NCBI RefSeq assembly: GCF_900021155.1
Contig: NZ_FCNT01000083.1
Location: 1 to 40,435, forward strand
Source of the DNA: Alistipes sp. CHKCI003
Lineage (GTDB): Bacteria; Bacteroidota; Bacteroidia; Bacteroidales; Rikenellaceae
DNA length: 40,435 nt
Direction: 5' to 3'
Positions 33,734-40,435 of the stretch are shown here, piece by piece. Each line of letters opens with the position of its first letter. Within the stretch, counting starts at the first letter, position 1. The notes beneath the pieces are model-generated. The model was not told the DNA's origin, did not search any database, and saw only the letters and a list, made by a program, of their open reading frames with translations. A program made the translations under genes and the position numbers.

Positions 33734-34692
33734 AACGGCCCGTGTTGGTAAACAGTTTGCACTGCAGGCCGAGTGTGCAGAGTGAGAAGGACCTATGCAA
33801 GAAAGCGGGCGGTCCCGCGGATCGTTTCGCAGGGAACGGTTCGTGCCGGAAAACCGCTTGTACTGCGGGCCGAGTGCGCAGAGTGAGAAGGACCTATGCA
33901 AGAAAGCGGGCGGTCCCGCGGATCGTTTCGCAGGGAACGGTTCGTGCCGGAAAACCGCTTGTACTGCGGGCCGAGTGCGCAGAGTGAGAAGGACCTATGC
34001 AAGAAAGCGGGCGGTCCCGCGGATCGTTTCGCAGGGAACGGTTCGTGCCGGAAAACCGCTTGTACTGCGGGCCGAGTGCGCAGAGTGAGAAGGACCTATG
34101 CAAGAAAGCGGGCGGTCCCGCGGATCGTTTCGCAGGGAACGGTTCGTGCCGGAAAACCGCTTGTACTGCGGGCCGAGTGCGCAGAGTGAGAAGGACCTAT
34201 GCAAGAAAGCGGGCGGTCCCGCGGATCGTTTCGCAGGGAACGGTTCGTGCCGGAAAACCGCTTGTACTGCGGGCCGAGTGCGCAGAGTGAGAAGGACCTA
34301 TGCAAGAAAGCGGACGGTCCCCCGGATCGTTTCGCAGGGAACGGCCCGTGCCGGGGAACCGCTTGTACTGCGGGCCGAGTGTGCAGAGTGAAAAGGACCT
34401 ATGCAAGAAAGCGGGCGGTCCCGCGGATCGTTTCGCAAGGAACGGCCCGCGCCGGGGAACCGCTTGTACTGCGGGCCGAGTGCGCAGAGTGAAAAGGACC
34501 TATGCAAGAAAGCGGGTAGTCTCGCGGTTTGTTTCGCAGGGAACGCCCCGTGCCGGAAAACCGCTTGCACGGCGGGCCGAGTGCGCAGAGTGAAAAGGAC
34601 CTATGCAAGAAAGCGGGTAGTCTCGCGGTTTGTTTCGCAGGGAACGCCCCGTGCCGGAAAACCGCTTGCACGGCGGGCCGAGTGCGCAGAGA
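33734..34692. repeat. 101-bp tandem array (about nine and a half copies)
   Basis: The landmark aaggacctatgcaagaaagc recurs every 101 bases from about 33788 to about 34596. Units also share gatcgtttcgcagggaacgg and cttgtactgcgggccgagtg. The first five complete units are almost identical; the outer ones differ, so growth by recent duplication in the middle is likely. Each unit can form GCGGG-CGGT-CCCGC and CGG-AAAA-CCG hairpins. Since 101 is not a multiple of three, every 303 bases the frame repeats, and identical-looking open frames of 97 codons (+) and 69 codons (-) recur in each unit; I do not regard them as genes. The 287 bases from 34693 to 34979 hold nothing recognised. Confidence 0.96.
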
Positions 34693-34979
34693 ATGACGGA
34701 GGCATCCGGCGGCAGAGGCCGAGGTGCAAGCGTAGCAGTCCGGCAAGCGGAAGGATCGGGCAGCCGCACCCACGCGCAGGTACGGCGACCGCCCCTGCGG
34801 GCAGGACGCCGCAGACGGGCGGACGGGCCGCAAGCGCACGAAACATACGCCGATTCCCCCTCCGCCGGAGCGGCGACCGGTTCGCCGGAAAGACGACAGA
34901 CCCTAATAAACCGGAGCGACGGTCCGTATTCCGTCTCGTAATTGTGGAAGCGGACACGGCTCCAAAAAACGAACACATA

Positions 34980-36932
<1,953 letters not shown>

Positions 36933-36956
36933 CAGATTAACCTTAAAATATTTACA

Positions 36957-37583
36957 ATTATCGCAGCACCGAAACCATTTCCGCCGAGGCCGTTCACCCC
37001 GGGGAATAACAGACCGAAACCCGCAGGCGGCAATCCGAACAACCGTTACGGCCGCCGCCTGCCCGAAAAGGAAAATCCGCACCGCACGAACCGCGAAATC
37101 GCCGTTCCGGAGGTGCGCGTGGTCGGAGACAACATCGGAGAACCCCGCGTTCTGCCGATCCGCGACGCACTGGCGCTGGCCGACGAGCTGGGCCTCGACC
37201 TGATCGAGATCTCGCCCAAGGCCGAACCGCCCGTATGCCGCATCGCCGACTACCAGAAGTTCCTCTATCAACAAAAGAAAAAAGCCAAAGAGCTGAAAGC
37301 CAATCAGACGAAGATCGTCGTCAAGGAGATCCGCTTCGGCCCCCAGACCGACGATCACGACTACAACTTCAAGCTCAGGCATGCCGAGAACTTCCTCAAG
37401 GAGGGGGCCAAGGTCAAAGCCTACGTCTTCTTCCGCGGCCGTTCGATCGTCTTCAAGGAGCAGGGCGAGATCCTGCTGCTCCGCTTCGCCACCGATCTCG
37501 AAGAGTTGGCCAAGGTGGAAATGATGCCCAAACTCGACGGCAAGAAGATGAACATGATCCTCGCCCCCAAAGGCAAGAAATAG
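36957..37583 (+). CDS. infC: Translation initiation factor IF-3, probable ATT start
   Basis: Binds the 30S subunit, keeps it apart from 50S and checks the start codon. IF3-N core is [20 protein letters not shown] then [20 protein letters not shown] and [21 protein letters not shown]3-C is [37 protein letters not shown] and ending [11 protein letters not shown]. The first ATG/GTG/TTG-type codon in frame is a GTG at 37113, which would cut into IF3-N (it falls at VRVVGDN). Upstream, the frame is open back to the thrS stop and has a Pro/Asn/Arg-rich leader without ATG. ATT at 36957 (then ATC) is the best start and gives 208 residues. The conserved AUU start of infC in enteric bacteria serves IF3 self-regulation. 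rpmI and rplT, usual neighbours, do not follow. Confidence 0.85.
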   Translation: MIAAPKPFPPRPFTPGNNRPKPAGGNPNNRYGRRLPEKENPHRTNREIAVPEVRVVGDNIGEPRVLPIRDALALADELGLDLIEISPKAEPPVCRIADYQKFLYQQKKKAKELKANQTKIVVKEIRFGPQTDDHDYNFKLRHAENFLKEGAKVKAYVFFRGRSIVFKEQGEILLLRFATDLEELAKVEMMPKLDGKKMNMILAPKGKK

Positions 37584-37657
37584 AGCCCGGTGCAAACCGG
37601 AAGGAAGAGGAGAGAGGGGCGCGGGGCACACCCGAGGCTCCGATACGAAACGAGGAC

Positions 37658-37766
37658 GGGGCTGTCTAACAAATCTTGGACAGCCCTTTTTTATTCGTAC
37701 TGCTCATCGGGAATTTTTCCGAATACGCAATTTCTCGGAGGGCTGAAAAACGCGTCAGACAGCCCC
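37658..37766 (+). repeat. Dispersed hairpin element, copy 6, with terminator (3' of infC)
   Basis: A full-length copy of 109 bp. Head hairpin GGGCTGTCTAACAA/TTGGACAGCCC followed by six T (terminator of thrS-infC), ATTCGTACTGC, inner hairpin ATCGGGAATTTTTCCGAAT, ACGCAATTTC, and tail GTCAGACAGCCCC, which inverts the head. It is colinear with copies 2 and 4 over its whole length. Confidence 0.85.
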
Positions 37767-38848
37767 GTCCTCGTCTCGTTCGTTCCGGCAGGCCCCTGCT
37801 GCCGTTCATGCGCCCACCGCCTGCGCGACATGTTCCGGACAAATCCGGCCCGGCTTCGATTCCTTTTCGGCCTTCATCGGCCGTTTCCCGTCCGGTCTTC
37901 GTCCCGCGCCGTTCCGGCCGCACCATCCGTTTCGTCCTGCCGCGCCGACTTTCCGATCCTGTTCTGCGCCGGCTCTCTCTGCGTTCGGACCGTACATCCG
38001 TCGTGTTCCCGTCGTGTTTCGTTCTGCTTCGTCCGAACGAGGAAGAACGCGCCACAGCCGAGACATACGCCGGTCCGCACCCCGTTGCGGACGGTCTTCG
38101 CCTCGGCCGCCAGCAGCGAACGGCAGATACCGACGGTATCGAAGGCAATCATCCGCTCCGCCGCCCGGCCCCGTTTTCGCATCTTCACCGCCCGTTCGCA
38201 CTCCCGCACCACGGCTGCGCATCTACCCGTCCACACCCCTCCCCGGGCCTTTCGTTCCACCTCCTCCGCCGTGCCGTCCGCTCCTGCCCGCGCAGCGTTC
38301 CGCACCTTCGCGCTCAGTGTACCCGATTCTTTTTCATCCTCGATTCGCGGACCGGAGCGGTTCACTTCCACCCTATTCCCGAAAACCGCGCCCGGTTCCC
38401 GATTTCCGACACCGCGTCCGCCGTCCGCTCCGACGGATTCTCCGGTCCGGCTTTCTGCACCCGCACTCCCGTTTCGAGCTCCCGGTCTCCCGTTCCCGCC
38501 TGCATTCGTGCAAACCACGCGGCAAACGGCTCGACGAAAACCCGTTGCCGCCGAGCGGAGAGCCGGCGGCCGTCGACAGATTCCCCGACCGGCAGAGTAC
38601 CGGAACGTTTACGGTACAGTACTACGTATGAAATTGTTATGTCGCAAGAATTGCAGATTGGGCGACAATGCGGACGATTCGCAGAGAGACGGACCGCAGC
38701 TTCGGTTCCCGTGAAAACGGCAAAACTCCGAATGGCGGAGCAAAAGCGCAAAAAGGCATGCGGGATGACCGGCCCGCGATCGGACAACGGGCAGCAGGCG
38801 CATCGTTCCCGGAAGGCAAGCTGTCCGACGAATCTCCGCTAACGACTT
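37767..38848. other. Long intergenic stretch with no recognised gene
   Basis: About 1.1 kb, pyrimidine-rich on the + strand (many ttcc/ccgt runs). Both strands have long open frames rich in Ser, Arg and Pro without family motifs. I looked for rpmI and rplT here and found neither. A fragment of the dispersed arm (GCTGTCCGACGAA) occurs at about 38820. No regular array is visible. Confidence 0.5.
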
Positions 38849-38880
38849 CGCCCCTGCCGGCATAAGCTTCGGCAGGGGCG
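38849..38880. terminator. Hairpin behind the alpha-oxoamine synthase gene
   Basis: A perfect 11-bp stem, CGCCCCTGCCG/CGGCAGGGGCG, around a ten-base loop, 50 bases after the minus-strand stop at 38931. It lacks a T-run on either strand, so termination is likely but not certain. Confidence 0.55.
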
Positions 38881-38930
38881 GAATCCGATTCCCGAAACCG
38901 GTCGGGCAGCCCTACGGCTGAGGATGCCGG

Positions 38931-40202
38931 TTAACGCACTTTGAATCCCTCGTCGGCACGCATCGGAATCGGCATCTTGGCATAAACGCCGCCTTCGAGC
39001 TTGTCGCGCACGGATTTGAACGCCTCGATCGTATAGCGCACGTCTTCGAGCGTGTGGGCCGCCGTCGGGATCACGCGCAGGATGATCTCGCCCTTCGGGA
39101 TCACGGGGTAGACGACGATCGAGCAGAACAGGGCGTGGTTCTCGCGCAGGTCGACGATCAGGTTCGTCGCCTCGGGGATGCCGCCCTTCATGTAGACGGG
39201 CGTAACGGGCGATTGGGTAACTCCGATCTGGAAGCCGTTCTCCTTCAGTCCGCTTTGCAGGGCCCGGGTGATCTCCCAGAGTTTCTCCTGATATTCGGGA
39301 TGGCGGCGGATCAGATCCAGACGCTTCAGCGCGCCGATCACCATCGGCATCGGGAGCGACTTGGCATAGAGCTGCGAGCGCATGTTGTAGCGCAGCAGGT
39401 TGATGAGCCAGCGGGGACCGCTGACGAAGGCGCCGATGCCGGCCATCGACTTGGCGAAGGTGTTGAACAGCACGTCCACGCCGTCGACCACGCCGAAGTG
39501 GTCGGCCGTGCCGCGGCCGCCGCGGCCCATCGTGCCGAAGCCGTGGGCGTCGTCCACCAAGAGGCGGAACGCGAAGTCCTTCTTCATCGCCACGATCTCG
39601 TCCAGCTTGCCCAGATCGCCCTTCATGCCGAAGACGCCTTCGGTGATTACCAGCACGCCGCCGTTCTGCTCCTCGGCCAGCTCGGTGGCGTGTTTGAGCT
39701 GCAGGCGCAGCGACTCCATGTCGTTGTGGCCGTAGACGAAGCGTTTGCCCTTGTGCAGACGCAGACCGTCGATGATGCAGGCGTGGGCCTCGGCGTCGTA
39801 GACCACCACGTCGCGCGGCGTGAGCAGGCAGTCGATGATCGAAAGCATGCCCTGATAGCCGAAGTTCAGCAGGAAGGCGTCCTCCTTGCCTACGAACTCC
39901 GCGAGCTCGCGTTCGAGCTGTTCGTGGTACTTGGTCTGCCCGCTCATCATGCGGGCGCCCATCGGAGCCGCCATGCCGAATTCGGCGGCGCCTTTGGCGT
40001 CGGCCTCGCGGACCTCGGGGTGGTTGGCAAGTCCGAGGTAGTTGTTCAGGCTCCAGTTGAGCATCATCTTGCCGCGGAAGATCATGTGGGGACCCAGTTC
40101 GCCTTCGAGTTTGGGGAAGGCGAAATAGCCGTGGGCATAGGACATGTATTGTCCGATGGGACCGCCCGCGTTTTTCTCGAGACGTGCGAAAATATCGACC
40201 AT
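38931..40202 (-). CDS. PLP-dependent alpha-oxoamine synthase (serine palmitoyltransferase / cysteate acyltransferase-like)
   Basis: Cytoplasmic PLP enzyme of 423 residues in the family of Kbl, BioF, HemA and serine palmitoyltransferase, which condense an amino acid with an acyl thioester. Visible: NWSLNNYLGLANHPEV (about 49-64), DAEAHACIIDG with stacking His140, LVDDAHGFGTMGRGGRG (about 215-231), and the Schiff-base lysine 251 in NTFAKSMAGIGAFVSG. The sequence lacks a biotin- or threonine-gene neighbour, so BioF and Kbl are less likely. Alistipes makes sulfonolipids from cysteate and fatty acyl-ACP by such an enzyme, and Bacteroides makes sphingolipids by serine palmitoyltransferase; I cannot choose between these from sequence alone. 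I chose the ATG at 40202 (MVDIFARLEKNAGGPIGQYM); an in-frame ATG at 40355 would run through the promoter. Confidence 0.85.
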   Translation of the reverse strand: MVDIFARLEKNAGGPIGQYMSYAHGYFAFPKLEGELGPHMIFRGKMMLNWSLNNYLGLANHPEVREADAKGAAEFGMAAPMGARMMSGQTKYHEQLERELAEFVGKEDAFLLNFGYQGMLSIIDCLLTPRDVVVYDAEAHACIIDGLRLHKGKRFVYGHNDMESLRLQLKHATELAEEQNGGVLVITEGVFGMKGDLGKLDEIVAMKKDFAFRLLVDDAHGFGTMGRGGRGTADHFGVVDGVDVLFNTFAKSMAGIGAFVSGPRWLINLLRYNMRSQLYAKSLPMPMVIGALKRLDLIRRHPEYQEKLWEITRALQSGLKENGFQIGVTQSPVTPVYMKGGIPEATNLIVDLRENHALFCSIVVYPVIPKGEIILRVIPTAAHTLEDVRYTIEAFKSVRDKLEGGVYAKMPIPMRADEGFKVR

Positions 40203-40352
40203 AATGCGTATGTATTTTAAGTTTTTCGTTGCTGTTTTTCGCGGTCGTTTCCGCCCTCCGGAATCGCCCGCGCGAACGCGGATCGCCTCCCGGCCTGACG
40301 AAAACGTTCCGTTCGGACGCATCGAAGTGCCGAACGCGCATTTTTTTGCCAC

Positions 40353-40360
40353 CAAAAGTA
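40353..40360 (-). promoter_or_regulatory. Possible -7 element for the alpha-oxoamine synthase gene
   Basis: TACTTTTG on the minus strand matches TAnnTTTG. No TTTG is seen about 20 bases upstream, and the leader to the ATG would be about 145 bases, so this is tentative. The remainder of 40203-40435 holds no gene that I can support. Confidence 0.4.
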
Positions 40361-40435
40361 GCTATTTTTTGCCGTGCCGGAGTACGCTTTAATACTTATT
40401 TTTGATTCCGGGCGGGCCGCGGCGGCCGTCGGGCG

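Noticed and set aside
33795..34593. A family of repeated small genes (97 codons on +, 69 codons on -) in each 101-bp unit
   Set aside because: They arise because the 101-base period cycles through all frames and the unit has few stops. Both strands show equally good frames, and the translations have no protein-like features.
33734..34692. 101-bp array as a CRISPR array
   Set aside because: The whole unit is repeated; there are no unique spacers between short repeats, the unit is far too long, and no cas gene is near.
34401..34979. N-terminal extension of ThrRS by 193 codons
   Set aside because: The frame is open but consists of array-derived sequence. The TGS domain starts exactly at the ATG at 34980, and total length then matches the family.
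37113..37583. infC starting at GTG 37113 (156 residues)
   Set aside because: This start removes the first part of the IF3-N domain (NREIAVPE...), which is encoded intact upstream in the same frame.

Overview
The window is chromosomal DNA from a GC-rich member of the Bacteroidetes, most likely an Alistipes-like Rikenellaceae. This placement is inferred from four things. Several promoters match the Bacteroidetes form TTTG-N19/20-TAnnTTTG, and start codons lack strong Shine-Dalgarno sequences. S1 is about 600 residues, and adenylate kinase has the short lid. A DUF4954 protein and a threonyl-tRNA-synthetase-like/uridine kinase fusion, both common in this phylum, are present. No phage, plasmid, transposase or CRISPR locus is visible.

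Layout. 161-1926: permease and ATPase of a FecCD-type metal/siderophore/cobalamin importer. 1953-2589: tRNA-Glu(UUC) and rpsT. 3390-5909: a GNAT acetyltransferase and rpsA. 6786-7715 (-): a DMT-family transporter. 8438-10656 (-): rplI, rpsR, rpsF and thiL, with thiL divergent from adk (10751-11326). 12710-14122 (-): a secreted 5'-nucleotidase-like lipoprotein, divergent from a nucleoside kinase and gcvP (14204-18740). 19582-20124: a SlyD-like peptidyl-prolyl isomerase with a Cys/His tail. 21150-28102: a kinase with a WG-type C-terminus, then an operon of DUF4954, VWA protein, pseudokinase with WG-type repeats, and thioredoxin reductase. 28932-33699: RNase Z, a SpoU-type rRNA methyltransferase and pdxA. 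34980-37583: thrS-infC. 38931-40202 (-): a PLP-dependent alpha-oxoamine synthase that could be the first enzyme of sphingolipid or sulfonolipid synthesis.

The genes are mostly housekeeping; the intergenic DNA is what stands out. Nine intergenic regions carry nine unrelated tandem-repeat arrays, with units of 12, 13, 48, 77, 78, 101, 106, about 115 and 170 bp. Together they make up roughly a tenth of the window. Independently, a dispersed element of about 100-120 bp occurs at least six times. It has inverted ends and a terminator hairpin, and lies almost always just behind the 3' end of a gene. Poly-G tracts of 8-10 bases occur only between genes and always on the + strand.

The best candidates for something undescribed are: (1) the dispersed terminator/MITE-like family; (2) the private arrays; (3) the VWA/kinase/pseudokinase-WG/DUF4954 module; (4) an orphan minus-strand terminator at 11659-11701 that implies an unannotated RNA; (5) infC, which has no ATG, GTG or TTG in a usable position and probably starts at ATT. 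Family names come from reading motifs; no database search was possible.
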